Source of the DNA: Peltaster fructicola
Taxonomy: Eukaryota > Ascomycota > Dothideomycetes
Direction: 5' to 3'
DNA: 64,000 bases
NCBI GenBank assembly: GCA_001592805.2
Contig: CP051139.1
Span: 558,001 to 622,000, forward strand
The translations under genes were made by a program, and so were the position numbers. A model generated the notes under the pieces. That model saw only the letters and a program-made list of their open reading frames with translations, did not search any database and had not been told where the DNA came from. Of the stretch, positions 9,967 through 19,897 are shown piece after piece (position 1 is the first letter of the stretch; every line of letters starts with the position of its first letter).

Positions 9967-11820
9967 ATGACTTCGCAGCAGCCCACGATAGGTTTCATGT
10001 CGCGCGCATTGGCTCACACAGTCTACAGCGCATATGCTCGAACATCCGTGGTCGCATCGAGCCTTGTGTTCAATATTGTGGCAGCCGTCGCTCTACTCCC
10101 AACCGTCTCTGCCCAAGCCGATCCTGGATATGTCAACATCGATGGACCGGACCACACTTATGCGGGATTTGTTGCAGGGCCCATCAATAGCAGCTTCCCT
10201 AACGCAGACAAAATTTTCGCAGACATCCACCACTTCACCCAGAGCGGCCTCAACTGGCCGTCATTAAAAGCAAGAGCTGAACAGATCCGCGCCAATGGCA
10301 ACACTCGGGACACGGGTTACTGCTATGGTAACCTCTCGCTTGCTCTGGACGGCCTTGGTGCGGCGTATCTGGCGGGTGCTGCTGGAGCAAGCACTTTGCT
10401 GACTCTACTGCCTACAGCTGGCGCGCTTATTGGCGCTCCGGCAAGAGAGCTTTGGGTGTTGTATAAACTGATGCCTGTGGCTGGTATCTTATCAATGATG
10501 CTCTCACTTGGAGGTAACATCGTGCCGATGGAGCTCAACGCATATGAGCGTACGGAGACCTTCCAGCACCAAGGCGTGGCCGGTGTGCACTCTGATGTGA
10601 CTTCTATGCCAAAGGACAAAACCGACGATGGCTTCACGCAGGCAGATATGTTTGCTAGAGAAGTTGGTGAGGTGCCACATGTCGACTCAAGCTGACTTCT
10701 TGCAGGTGAAAAATCGAGTGATGCACAGCGGTCCCTGTAAGAAGACCATTCCAATCATAATTGGAATGGCATTACAATTGCTTTGGCTAGCCTCCATACT
10801 ACTAGGTTGCTGGTTTGTGCAGAGTGCAGGGATCGTCGCCTTTTGGTGTACCGTATGTTCAACCTGTCATCTTGGCCAACCTCACTGACATGACTGCAGA
10901 ATCCGTGGTGGGCGTAAGTACTCTGCGCGTCCAACAGGCTCTTACTCATCATGAATAGCTTCTTTTGGTTCGGGACAGTAATCGCCAGCTCAATTCTAGA
11001 CAACCTGGCTGGTGTACCATTCAGCACTCTATGGACCATTCGAGTCAACCGAGCTCCTAAGGTCCGAATCAGCGACGATGCGCCGTGGGTCATCAACGAG
11101 CCATTGCTATCTCGTCAGCCGTCCGATCTCTGCATGGATCAAGACAAGACCGCAAAGACCACTGTCGTAGAAGGGGATGGCGCTTCGACGCCAAACACCA
11201 TCGGCATTGGTGCTAGTCTTTTGAAACGTCCGACTTACATGAGCCACTCTTCTCAAATCGACTATCGGCCAAGATTGGCCGAACATGGTATTCTTGCAAG
11301 CTTCAAGAAGGGCTATGACACTGCTGGCAAGATCGTCATCGATGAGACCAGGAGCGCGCACCACGACCCCTTTTATGTCCTTATAGCTATCAAAGGCGTC
11401 TCTTCACTTCACTCTGCTCTACGAGTCTTCAGCAAGCTCTTCAGCATCTCTATTTTCGCAGTCGGAACAGCGCTCTTTGCTTCAACCACGCTGGTACCTG
11501 TGTTAGGCGCAATGACCGCAGCCATTCTAATTCTGATCGGAGGTGTCTTCGGACGAGTCACTGCAATGTGGATGGCATCTGTTATCTTGAGTGATAAGCC
11601 AGTCATTCAGCGAGTCGTCGCTACGGATATTGAGGCTGAGCAGTACATGGATGCGATGCTGCGTATCCCTGATTGTGTCTTCGAGATCGAGGGTCACGTT
11701 GTCATCAACGGCAGATGTGTCAAGCGATACAATCGTTACATGCGTTGGAGTACGTTCTTCGGAGTGCTAGCATCTCCCTACAATATTGCCAGACTGGCCA
11801 CGCCTTCACAAGGGAGATGA
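9967..11820 (+). CDS. Multi-pass membrane protein of unknown function, four exons including a 14-nt exon
   Basis: Not recognised as a named family. Proposed exons: 9967..10671, 10706..10852, 10900..10913, 10959..11820 (575 residues). Introns 2 (47 nt, GTATGT...CTGAC...GCAG) and 3 (45 nt, GTAAGT...AATAG) flank a 14-nt exon. Joining it gives FWCT-NPWWA-FFWFGTV without a break. Intron 1 (10672..10705, 34 nt, with a GCTGAC branch and TTGCAG acceptor) is the least certain. The N-terminus has a hydrophobic segment ending in SAQADPGY, possibly a signal peptide. Several transmembrane helices follow: a Gly/Ala-rich one near residues 125-150, IPIIIGMALQLLWLASILLG, FWFGTVIASSILDNL and AVGTALFASTTLVPVLGAM. 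A soluble loop and a C-terminal cytosolic part follow. It resembles lineage-specific fungal integral membrane proteins. Confidence 0.72.
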
Positions 11821-12208
11821 GGGTACTGCGGCTCCCAGGTGCACTGTCAGTTACCTTACGATCTGTTGCACTGGGTGTGCCGATCAGAATTGCTTGAAGA
11901 TTTGTCGTTCACAGTGTAGGCAACTAGATAACCACAATAACGATATGACTACTGTCGCACCGATATGATATACATTGTGAGTTGAAGACATAGGAAGTGT
12001 GAGGATATCATGCGGAGACGCCACAGTGTGGCTAGTTCATGTGGCGCGCAAAACCGCGCTTCACGTTCGTGAACGCAGAAGCTCGACTTTCTTCTCCCTC
12101 ACTCTGCATCGCTGACCGCACGCCTCTTCTACTCGACACATCGTGTGAAAAGCTCACATTCATTGCACAGGCTCACCTCCCACGCCTCGTAAGGCCTCGA
12201 TCGCGAGC
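11821..12208. other. Intergenic, promoter side of U1-C gene
   Basis: 388 bp with no supported gene. The last 150 bp are CT-rich on the plus strand with CACTCTGCATCGC-type pyrimidine tracts before the U1-C ATG, as is common in fungal 5' regions. Confidence 0.5.
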
Positions 12209-12851
12209 ATGCCGAAGTTCTTCTGCGACTACTGCGATGTCTACCTCACACACGATTCCATGAGCGTCCGCAAGGCGCACAATAGTGGTCGCAATCATCT
12301 GCGCAACGTCGTCGACTATTATCAGCAGATAGGACAAGAGAAGGCACAGAGCGTCATTGACAGTATCACAAACTCATATGCCGCGGAAGGTCAAGAAAGC
12401 AGCAACCCGATGTTAAGACAACTAGGTCCTGGAGGGTTTGGACCACAAGGCTTCCAGCCAGGCTTCCCTGGACAAGGACCTCCTTTCCCACATCCAGGTG
12501 AGTACATGCAAGCTATGCGCCGTGTTGCTAGTGCTAAACATATGTACAGGTATGCCACCGATGCCTTTTGCAGCAGGTCGCGGTATGCCCATGCCGCCAG
12601 GAGGTCGTGGTCCACCACCAGGGTTCGCCCCAAGCAATATCGCGCCACCACGAGGTCTGCCACCAGGATTCACTCCAAGCAACATTGCACCGCCGCAAGG
12701 TATGCCACCTGGCTTTGCATCACCAGGAGGTATGGCTGGCTCTCCACCTCCATTCTCACCACCTGGAGGAGGACCAGGAGGACCACCACCGAATGGTGTA
12801 CCTGGGTTTCCACCATATGGCATGAACGGCACCTCACATGGCGCTCGCTGA
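12209..12851 (+). CDS. YHC1: U1 small nuclear ribonucleoprotein C (U1-C)
   Basis: Zinc-finger subunit of the U1 snRNP that stabilises pairing with 5' splice sites in the nucleus. Exons 12209..12497 and 12550..12851, with a 52-nt intron (GTGAGT donor, TGCTAGTGCTAAAC branch region, TACAG acceptor, phase 1); 196 residues. The N-terminus [17 protein letters not shown], then [12 protein letters not shown], is the matrin-type C2H2 finger shared by all U1-C proteins. It is followed by a helix ([17 protein letters not shown]) and a long Pro/Gly/Met-rich tail. Within the tail a 15-residue unit ([14 protein letters not shown] / [14 protein letters not shown]) is repeated in tandem around bases 12615-12710. 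Confidence 0.96.
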
Positions 12852-13289
12852 GGACAGCATGAAGACTATCCCATTATGTAGCTGAGCACAACCACAGCAC
12901 TAGAGCCCGGGATCCAGCTCTCACAAGGTCAAGAACAATGCTTTAAGACCGGACTCCAGCTCTGCGGCATTCGACAAGGGTCATCATGAGCCTGAGAGTT
13001 CTACATACTCCATGAAAAGTGCAGGGTTTAGCAAGGCGTCTGGTGTGCAAGGTAACACTCTCATACTGCTATAATACTACGCATTGCTGAGACGAAACCA
13101 TAGCTTCGAGTTGTTCTGCGCGTCACGTCTAGGACAATCGCTAGAGCACGTGACAAGGCTGCGGCTCTGCGGAGGAATCCGTCGCGCCAAGGCTATCGCC
13201 CACCCTACCAAATTCGCGAAAGATTTCCAAGCTGCGACTTCAGAAAAGAGCCACAACACTTCATCACAACATCTTCATCAACACGCAAG
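12852..13289. other. Intergenic, RACK1 promoter and 5' UTR
   Basis: 438 bp without a gene. The segment from about 13230 to 13289 (ACAACACTTCATCACAACATC...) is the A/C-rich, G-poor leader typical of highly expressed fungal mRNAs. Confidence 0.5.
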
Positions 13290-14472
13290 ATGTCTTCCTC
13301 ATCCGAGCAGCTCGTCCTCCGTGGTACCCTTGAGGGCCACTCCGGCTGGGTCACCAGTCTGGCAACCTCGCTCGAGAAGTCCGTACTCCGAGTTCCAATC
13401 ACAGCCCAATGCTAACAGCACACAGCCCAAACATGCTTCTGTCTGGTTCTCGTGACAAGACCCTCATCATCTGGAACCTCACCCGCGATGACACCAGCTA
13501 CGGCTACCCAAAGCGCTCTCTCCACGGTCACTCCCACATCGTCAGCGACTGTGTGATCTCCTCTGACGGCGCCTACGCTCTTTCCGCATCCTGGGACAAG
13601 ACTCTCCGTCTGTGGGAGCTCAGCACTGGCCAGACCACCCGCCGTTTTGTTGGACACACCAACGATGTCCTCTCCGTCTCTTTCTCCGCAGACAACCGTC
13701 AGATCGTCTCTGGATCTCGCGACCGCACCATCAAGCTCTGGAACACCCTCGGTGACTGCAAGTTCACCATCACCGACAAGGGACACACCGAGTGGGTCTC
13801 ATGCGTTCGCTTCTCACCAAACCCACAGAACCCAGTCATTGTCTCTGCTGGTTGGGACAAGCTCGTCAAGGTGAGTGAGATCAGAAAGAGGCGCTGCGCA
13901 TATCATATGATGTTTCACAAGTATTTGCTACTTCAGAGCCTTCGGGCCATGAGACACACTTCGCCTCACCAGGCTTTCTGAACAGATCAGCCTAGCGTTC
14001 TCCATCATCATCACATCTGACGGACACATGCTAACATGTCATCCAGGTCTGGGAGCTTGCTACCTGCCGCATTCAAACCGACCACATCGGACACACTGGT
14101 TACCTCAACACCGTCACCATCTCTCCAGATGGCTCTCTCTGCGCATCCGGCGGAAAGGACGGAACCACCATGCTTTGGGACTTGAACGAGAGCAAGCACC
14201 TCTACTCCCTCACCGCTGGTGACGAGATTCACGCGCTTGTGTTCTCACCAAACCGATACTGGCTGTGCGCTGCCACTTCCAGCTCCATCATCATCTTCGA
14301 CCTCGAGAAGAAGAGCAAGGTTGATGAGCTCAAGCCAGAGTACCTTGAGGTTGGCAAGAAGAGCCGTGAGCCAGAGTGTATCTCACTCGCCTGGTCCGCC
14401 GATGGTCAGACCTTGTTCGCTGGTTACACCGACAACAAGATCCGTGCCTGGGGTGTCATGAGCCGCGCATAA
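13290..14472 (+). CDS. ASC1: RACK1/Asc1/Cpc2, 40S ribosomal WD40 scaffold protein
   Basis: Seven-blade WD40 protein on the head of the 40S subunit, scaffold for kinase signalling and translational control (CPC2 in Neurospora, cross-pathway control). Exons 13290..13378, 13426..13870, 14047..14472; 319 residues, the family length. WD repeats are clear: [76 protein letters not shown] and a diverged last blade ending in IRAWGV. Intron 1 is 47 nt with a GTCCGT donor and perfect GCTAAC branch. Intron 2 is 176 nt and holds a U24-like snoRNA (separate entry). Strong C-ending codon bias compared with neighbours fits high expression. Confidence 0.97.
13902..13986 (+). ncRNA. C/D box snoRNA of the U24 (snR24) type inside RACK1 intron 2
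   Basis: Within intron 13871..14046 there is a C-box-like ATGATGT at 13907-13913, the 16-mer TATTTGCTACTTCAGA at 13922-13937, ATGAGACA at 13949-13956, TCACCAGG near 13966, and a D box CTGA at 13978-13981. From memory, yeast snR24 (U24), which lies in the intron of the orthologous ASC1 gene, has the same order: ATGATGT, TATTTGCTACTTCAGA, ATGAGACA, TCACCAAG, CTGA. Yeast snR24 directs 2'-O-methylation in 25S rRNA. The C box has T instead of the last A, as in yeast. A clean terminal stem is not obvious; ends are approximate. Confidence 0.9.
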
Positions 14473-14962
14473 GCGTATGAGGAGGTGTTGCAAACGGCAC
14501 GATGATGCTCGATACGAGGACAGTCCTTGCAGTTATGGAGTATGCTTGGGCTGCTACCGAGGAAAGGTCGAAGCGGTGCACGTGCTTAGATAGAGATTAT
14601 GTTGTGAAATCAAAAATGCTATGCACTTTCTGATGTCTTCTTGTTGATCTAGTGGTATCGTCGTCCTTGCTGTACAACATAAGCTGGAGTGTCAAGTGGT
14701 AATGGAGCAAGCATCAACTTGAGACTTTCCATGACAGCCAACCCAGTACATGCCTCCATGTGTTATCCATACGCACGAAGAGCTTGCAGCGTGGCCTAAT
14801 GCCTGCCGTCGAGTTGAACGCTCCTAGTAATGCAGCGTATGCCGGAAGAGGAGGTCGCTTGTCACGCAGCCGTCCGTTGATTTTGTATGTGGCACAAAGC
14901 TGCATGACTTTGTTGATAGCTATACACACTTTCGTGCTTTGCTGCCATTCGAGACGATTGTT
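14473..14962. other. Convergent 3' interval between RACK1 and TFB5
   Basis: 490 bp holding the two 3' UTRs. No gene or repeat seen. Confidence 0.5.
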
Positions 14963-15228
14963 TCAATCAGACTCAGACTCTTCAGCCTCGCGGACAGTGT
15001 CTTTCAGCGCCTAGACAGTGTCAGTGATATGCACAGATACTATCTCGCATAGCGTACCTCCTTGAGCAGGACTTTCAGTTCATCGTGCTTCGATACCTTG
15101 ATCAAGACATGCTCGTCGTCGATATCCTCTTGTATGAACGAGTTGCCATGCTCGGCGTCGATTTTGACGATGATGGCTTTGATAGAGGGATCACACTCAA
15201 CAAGGACTCCATGTATAGCTCGAGGCAT
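14963..15228 (-). CDS. TFB5: TFIIH subunit TFB5 (GTF2H5/TTDA)
   Basis: Smallest core TFIIH subunit; it stabilises the complex through Tfb2/p52 and acts in transcription start and nucleotide excision repair. Exons 15228..15058 and 15010..14963, with a 47-nt intron (GTACGC donor, CTGAC branch, TCTAG acceptor, phase 0); 72 residues, the family length. Diagnostic: MPRAIHGVLVECDPSIKAII at the start, FIQEDIDDEHVLI, and LLKE-ALKDTV over the junction, then an acidic tail. Because of its size and split exon it is easily missed by automated annotation. Divergent from the P450 gene with 367 bp between starts. Confidence 0.94.
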
Positions 15229-15595
15229 TCTCAGCTAGGCTGTCTTATCGATGATGCTGATATTAGCAGACTGCACTTGTGTGAGAACTATCGCATGCCT
15301 GAGGCAACACGACATACGCATTGCATGACTCGTGCTTCGCGTGCCTGCGAAAGCTCGCGTTCTGTAGCGAGCGCACCGTCAATAGCCCGAGCCATGCAGA
15401 TCCATCATCTAGCCATGCTACGCACTTGTGCCTATCAGGTAAGGATTTCGAGGACATACTATGCGGAGCTTTCGGCATATGATTTGTGTCCAGGTCTGCA
15501 TAATTGTCCTTGATTCAAGTGCCAGGATAAGTATGAGGAGTTCCCTTCGTTGATATTTTGCCGTTTTGCGATCCCATTCTCTTCACGCAAACAAC
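15229..15595. promoter_or_regulatory. Shared divergent promoter of TFB5 and P450
   Basis: 367 bp separate the two ATGs. No strong TATA box was seen. Open frames crossing it on both strands look like chance frames. Confidence 0.45.
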
Positions 15596-17205
15596 ATGCC
15601 CGCATTGCAGCTTTGGGAGAATCTCAAAGGCGATGGCCTTGTCAAGACCGCGACATCAATTCCAATAAGCTGGATACTTGGTGGCCTATTTGCTTTCGTC
15701 GTGTTGCGAGCTGTGTTCCGAAAGGTTCGTGGCCAGCGCTATGAGATCGTCAACCCGAGTCCAGCCTGGGACATCTTCAACATCTCGTCGGTGCTTGCAT
15801 TCCTTGGTAATGGACTGAGCCTCGTCAACTCAGGCTTCCAGAAGGTAGGAGACATCGAATGAGCAAGGAGCAATGCTGACCGTTGCAGTTCAATGGCCGG
15901 CCTTTCATCTTGTACACAGATGTGCGACCGAAGATTGTGCTGGGACCAGAGTACATCGACTTCGTCAATGCAGAACCGAAGCTCGATTTCCTGGCCTTTG
16001 TCAAGTCAGAGTTCCTGACACACATCCCTGCATTCAAGCACTTTGATCCTCCTGGGCATTTGATTGAGGATATGGTCAGGACGAAGCTCACTACAAACTT
16101 GGCGAAGTTCACTGTTCCGATCTCAGATGAGGCATCGTTGACCTTGAGCGAGCTATGGGGCGACTCTAAGGAATGGTCTACGCACGTTCTCAAGGATGAT
16201 CTGCTCAACCTCATCTCCAGACTCTCCGCAGTCATCTTCACTGGTGGGGAGCTGGCACACGACAAGGAGTGGCAGAAACTTACTGTCGAAGTGACTGTCA
16301 ATGGCTTCCTTGGAGTAATGGAGTGCAGAATGTTCCCAACATTCCTCCAGTACATGCTATCAAAGATCATGCCTCATGCTGTTCGAGTAGAGGGCGATCT
16401 TAGGCGCGGCACAGCTAAAGTGCAGAAGATCATGGACCGACGACAGCGCGAGAAAGATGATGCGATCAAGAACGGAGAGAAGCCACCTCAGTACGTCGAT
16501 GCTATTGCTTGGTTGGACGAGCTTGCAGCCACGGGTAAATATGGATCTCCAAACCAAGCCATCCAGCAACTGTCGCTGGCAATGGCAGCCATCCACACGA
16601 GCACTGATCTTCTCACATCCACATTGTACAGGATTTTCGCAAATCCAGAGTTGGTGCAGCCACTGCGCGAGGAGATGACACGCGTACTTGGCTCGATGGG
16701 CTGGACGAAGCAGGCATTGCAAGAGCTTCGCCTGATGGACTCGCTGCTCAAGGAGACTCAACGACTGCAGGCTACTGGAGCGCTTGTGATGAGTCGAGTT
16801 GCACTCGACGATGTGGAGCTCCCTGGCGGCATTATCATCAAGAAGGGCGAACAGATGGCCATCTCAACTCATCTCATGCAGTCTCCAAACTTCTACGAGG
16901 ACCCAGACAAGTTTGAGCCATGGCGATTCGCAAAGAGACGAGAGGATCCCAAGCTGATGAACAAGAGCCACCTTGTTTCGACGTCTGTTGAGCACACCGG
17001 CTTCAGTCATGGCAAGCATGCTTGTCCTGGTCGATTCTTCGCCTCGAACGAGATCAAGATCGCCATGATCCATCTCTTGCTCAAGTATGATATTGAGCTC
17101 GTCACTGGTGAGTCGACGAAGCCAGTAACATTTGGCACTTTCGTCAGCAGCAATAGCAAGGCAAAGGTACGTGTCAGGCGGAGGCAGGAGGAGATCTCTA
17201 CGTAG
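15596..17205 (+). CDS. Cytochrome P450 monooxygenase, ent-kaurene-oxidase-like clade
   Basis: Membrane-bound class II P450 of the ER. Exons 15596..15844 and 15889..17205, 44-nt intron (GTAGGA, CTGAC, TTGCAG), 521 residues. An N-terminal anchor lies at about residues 20-42 (ISWILGGLFAFVVLRAV). The I-helix reads AAIHTSTDLLTST, without the usual acidic residue before Thr; this variant is known in the gibberellin-pathway-like fungal P450 clade. The K-helix ExxR is KETQR. PERF-like EPWRF follows. The heme loop is FSHGKHACPGRFFA with Cys ligand. The N-terminal pattern GRPFILYTDVRPKIVLGPEYIDFVN is typical of that clade. The substrate is unknown; no terpene cyclase is nearby, so a secondary-metabolite cluster is not supported. 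Confidence 0.93.
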
Positions 17206-17677
17206 CACGCATGAATCAACGACTCTTCCAGACTACTATGGCCACTTCTCGCTCATTCCTGAGTAGACATGCGCCTCGTTCACGTTCGCACGTGCTCATC
17301 TTCCGGAGGTATGGTAAAGCTGGAGGCTAGATGTTTTAGAGGCATGTACCAGGGACGGAATGGTTGTACAGCATGTGAAAGAGATATCCACCAGGCAATC
17401 CGATTGCGGTCTCACATATAATTGCTGCATCGCAGAGCACACTCCCAGACACATCACCTTCGAATTGAATGGTCTGTCTTGACAGTGACTTGCCTGCGGT
17501 CCGGTTGAAGATTCGGCTTGTGACTTCCTCCATTTCTTGCAGCATGACACAAGGCACAACTCTGGCAAGCGTCTGAAGCACACCTGGGTGCACTGCCGAA
17601 CACAACCGCATCCCAAGACGAACAAAGTACACACGGACGCACTCGCGGCAGCACCTTCAGATCAACCCGTTCTCAGC
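17206..17677. other. Intergenic, no gene supported
   Basis: 472 bp. Overlapping minus-strand frames (17296-17650) are Cys/His-rich and motif-free, and are judged spurious. Promoter region for the gene at 17678. Confidence 0.5.
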
Positions 17678-18268
17678 ATGTCTACAACCTTAGCATCGTC
17701 TGTCACCACCACAGCGCAGTCTACGACGTCACAAAGCTTTCCTACAACACGAGACAATCTACCAGCTTGGCCGTCTGCAGTACCAACAGGCTCGCCCGAC
17801 CCATCAGCTTCGTCCGATGCATCAAGTTCGCAAAACGCAGGTCCTGTCAGCTACTACTTTGTCTTCTTTGCCTTGGTCTTCTGTATCGTCGCCTTCGCTA
17901 TCTTAATGTACTGGAGGAGGAGAAGAATGCTAATGCGTCGTGGCTCACGACCACATCTTCTGGCGACACGAGAAGCTGCTGCTCCGACGCAACGAGTGCC
18001 ACGACATCTTGGGCCGGTGGGATCTTTAGAACTGAGCCAGGAGGAAGGACTGAATGAGCATGGAGAGGCACCGCCACCGTATGTCTCGAAGGCATATGAA
18101 GAGCCTGGTCAGGAGCACAATAATGATGTAGAGCATCCTGACAGCGCCGTGACTTCAGCCATACCACTACAGACTCTGTCAAGGCACGTCGATGCACTGC
18201 AGCCGCCGCACTACACGCAGCCTGGAGAAAACGACAGATCGGAGACACGCAGTCATGTCCAACGATAG
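17678..18268 (+). CDS. Single-pass membrane protein with PY motif
   Basis: Not a named family. Single exon, 196 residues from the ATG in CAGCATGTC. Residues 1-57 are Ser/Thr-rich (over 40 percent), consistent with an O-glycosylated ectodomain. A 23-residue hydrophobic helix follows (VSYYFVFFALVFCIVAFAILMYW), then the strongly basic RRRRMLMRRG stop-transfer. The tail contains PPPYV, a PPxY motif that can recruit WW domains of Rsp5/NEDD4-type ubiquitin ligases. The layout matches fungal type I/III adaptor-like proteins such as Rsp5 adaptors; this is inference from topology only. Confidence 0.72.
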   Translation: MSTTLASSVTTTAQSTTSQSFPTTRDNLPAWPSAVPTGSPDPSASSDASSSQNAGPVSYYFVFFALVFCIVAFAILMYWRRRRMLMRRGSRPHLLATREAAAPTQRVPRHLGPVGSLELSQEEGLNEHGEAPPPYVSKAYEEPGQEHNNDVEHPDSAVTSAIPLQTLSRHVDALQPPHYTQPGENDRSETRSHVQR

Positions 18269-18823
18269 AAGTCTGGAGACCGATTAGGACCAATTACCGA
18301 CAAAGTATTGCTGATCAAACAGATAGACTATAGAGACGAGCCACGATCGTTCAGCCTGGCCGTATACGATAATGTCGCTGCCCGCGTCATGCTCTTATCG
18401 GTATACAGTGTGATGGTGTTAAGCAACGATCGAAAGAGTTCGAACCACCCAGATGGAGTGGAACAACGAGTCGAAGATATCGCTCGCGCAGGCACGCGTG
18501 TCAGTCGCGCCCCAGCGATGACGTAGAGTTTTCGACGGCACGTGTCGACGCGTTCACGCCGATGCATGCTTCATACACGCATAGACAGCTTCACAAACAT
18601 CTATTTGCTCGTCGCAGCACTTCAGAGTTTACACAAGCATGGCGCCGAACAGAGTATGCATCATGCACCTCGTAGAAGTCGGCTGACAAGACGACAGGCT
18701 CGCAAGCCATTGACTGATAGAAGTTTACATGCAAACCGCCTTGCGACTTGTGAAGACAAGAGCCCGGTGGTGATACATATCTTTGAGAGAGACCGGATCA
18801 TATGAGTCGACGCCCCAGCCGAC
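18269..18823. other. Intergenic, no gene supported
   Basis: 555 bp. Short frames only. A GGTTCGAA box near 18440 on the minus strand was checked as a tRNA B box and lacks a matching arm or A box. Confidence 0.5.
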
Positions 18824-19583
18824 ATGACAATCAAGAGGTTGGAACATCCAGCGACAAGTGAAAACACAGACCAAGAGAATGTGGTTAGGAAGCATGACCA
18901 CAAGCGCAAAGCCACAGATCATGGTTCAATACAATTCGTGGACCTCACAGACAACGAGACCACTAACTTGATCGCTCAGGCTAGTGGCATCAAGAGCGGG
19001 TCGAAGTCTTCAGACAGAGCGCCGACGAAGAAGCAGAAGATTGACACTTCTGGTAAGACAAAAGCAAGCAACACAAAGTCTGTCGACATTAGCAATATCA
19101 GACTCGATTACGAGGATGATGATGACGTCCCAGTCTTTGACACTCCAGAGGTCATTCGACAGAAGATCAGCGACCACTTGCGTGAGAAGGACGTTACTCA
19201 GGCGTCGTTCTTGAGAGACATCTGGGCCGAGCTGAAGGGGCCACGGAAGACCAGCCGAGTCTTCCAGAGCAAGCAATTGAAAGACTTCTGCTCATACACA
19301 GAGAGCGCTCAAGGCAACAGAACGGCCATATTCTACGCAGCATACGTGTATTTCGAGAAGCTGCGTATTGCAGAGGGCAAAGAGAAGACCAACTTCCGTT
19401 TGGGGATGGAGGCTCTATGGCCATGTGGCTTCGACACTGAGCGTGACCTGTAGGTTATCGATCGGTTTGTAGAGATGCTTGCTGACGTGCTTCAGGGGTC
19501 GCGCCTGGTGTCCCGCCGGCACAGTGCCATACACTGATGATTACGGCATAACTCGGACTCGTCCTGAGAGCGATGCCGAGTGA
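18824..19583 (+). CDS. DUF7726-type nuclear-looking protein
   Basis: Exons 18824..19449 and 19496..19583 with a 46-nt intron (GTAGGT donor, GCTGAC branch, TTCAG acceptor, phase 2); 237 residues. The N-terminal third is basic and polar with KHDHKRK and PTKKQK, candidate nuclear localisation signals. The conserved part starts near residue 105 (FDTPEVIRQKISDHLREKDV) and includes QLKDFCSYTESAQGNRTAIFYAAYVYFEKLR. This matches the layout of fungal DUF7726 proteins (a helix-turn-helix-like fold of unknown role, often beside nuclear-targeting stretches). The second exon restores GRAWCPAGTVPYTDDYG, giving a coherent C-terminus. Function unknown. Confidence 0.78.
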
Positions 19584-19897
19584 GATCAGACTGCTCGCCA
19601 GAAGGAAAGATAGAGTGCCAAGCTTTGCAAAGATTGTCGCGTTCGAGTATGGTTATGGGACCGGCGCTGGCTTTCCAGATCCTTGAGCAGAGTGTAGCAG
19701 CAGAACACTTGAACCTCTCCCGCAGCGCTTCTGGAAGGCGCATCATGGTATGGTCTTCGTTCTCGTACGGAAGAATCCTTACGACCAAAGCCGGTATTCT
19801 GGCGGGTAAGCACACTCGGTCCCTGTGCGCAGCCAGCTTGCGGTGCGTAAGACCAGCAGGGCCAATGGGCACTGCTCACACTGGATGCTAGACGAAC
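19584..19897. other. Convergent 3' interval
   Basis: 314 bp between convergent genes; nothing recognised. Confidence 0.5.

Noticed and set aside
10748-10767. Perfect inverted repeat ATTCCAAT-N4-ATTGGAAT
   Set aside because: Falls inside a coding exon of the membrane protein gene; eight-base arms can arise by chance and no terminator role is expected in a fungus.
15596-17205. P450 as part of a terpenoid gene cluster
   Set aside because: Neighbours are TFB5, RACK1 and unrelated genes; no cyclase, synthase or transferase nearby.
17296-17654. Three overlapping minus-strand frames of 66-112 codons
   Set aside because: Mutually overlapping, Cys-rich, no motifs, within the promoter of the gene at 17678.
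18430-18450. GGTTCGAA box as a possible tRNA B box (minus strand)
   Set aside because: Flanks do not form a T stem and no A box or acceptor stem was found at tRNA spacing.
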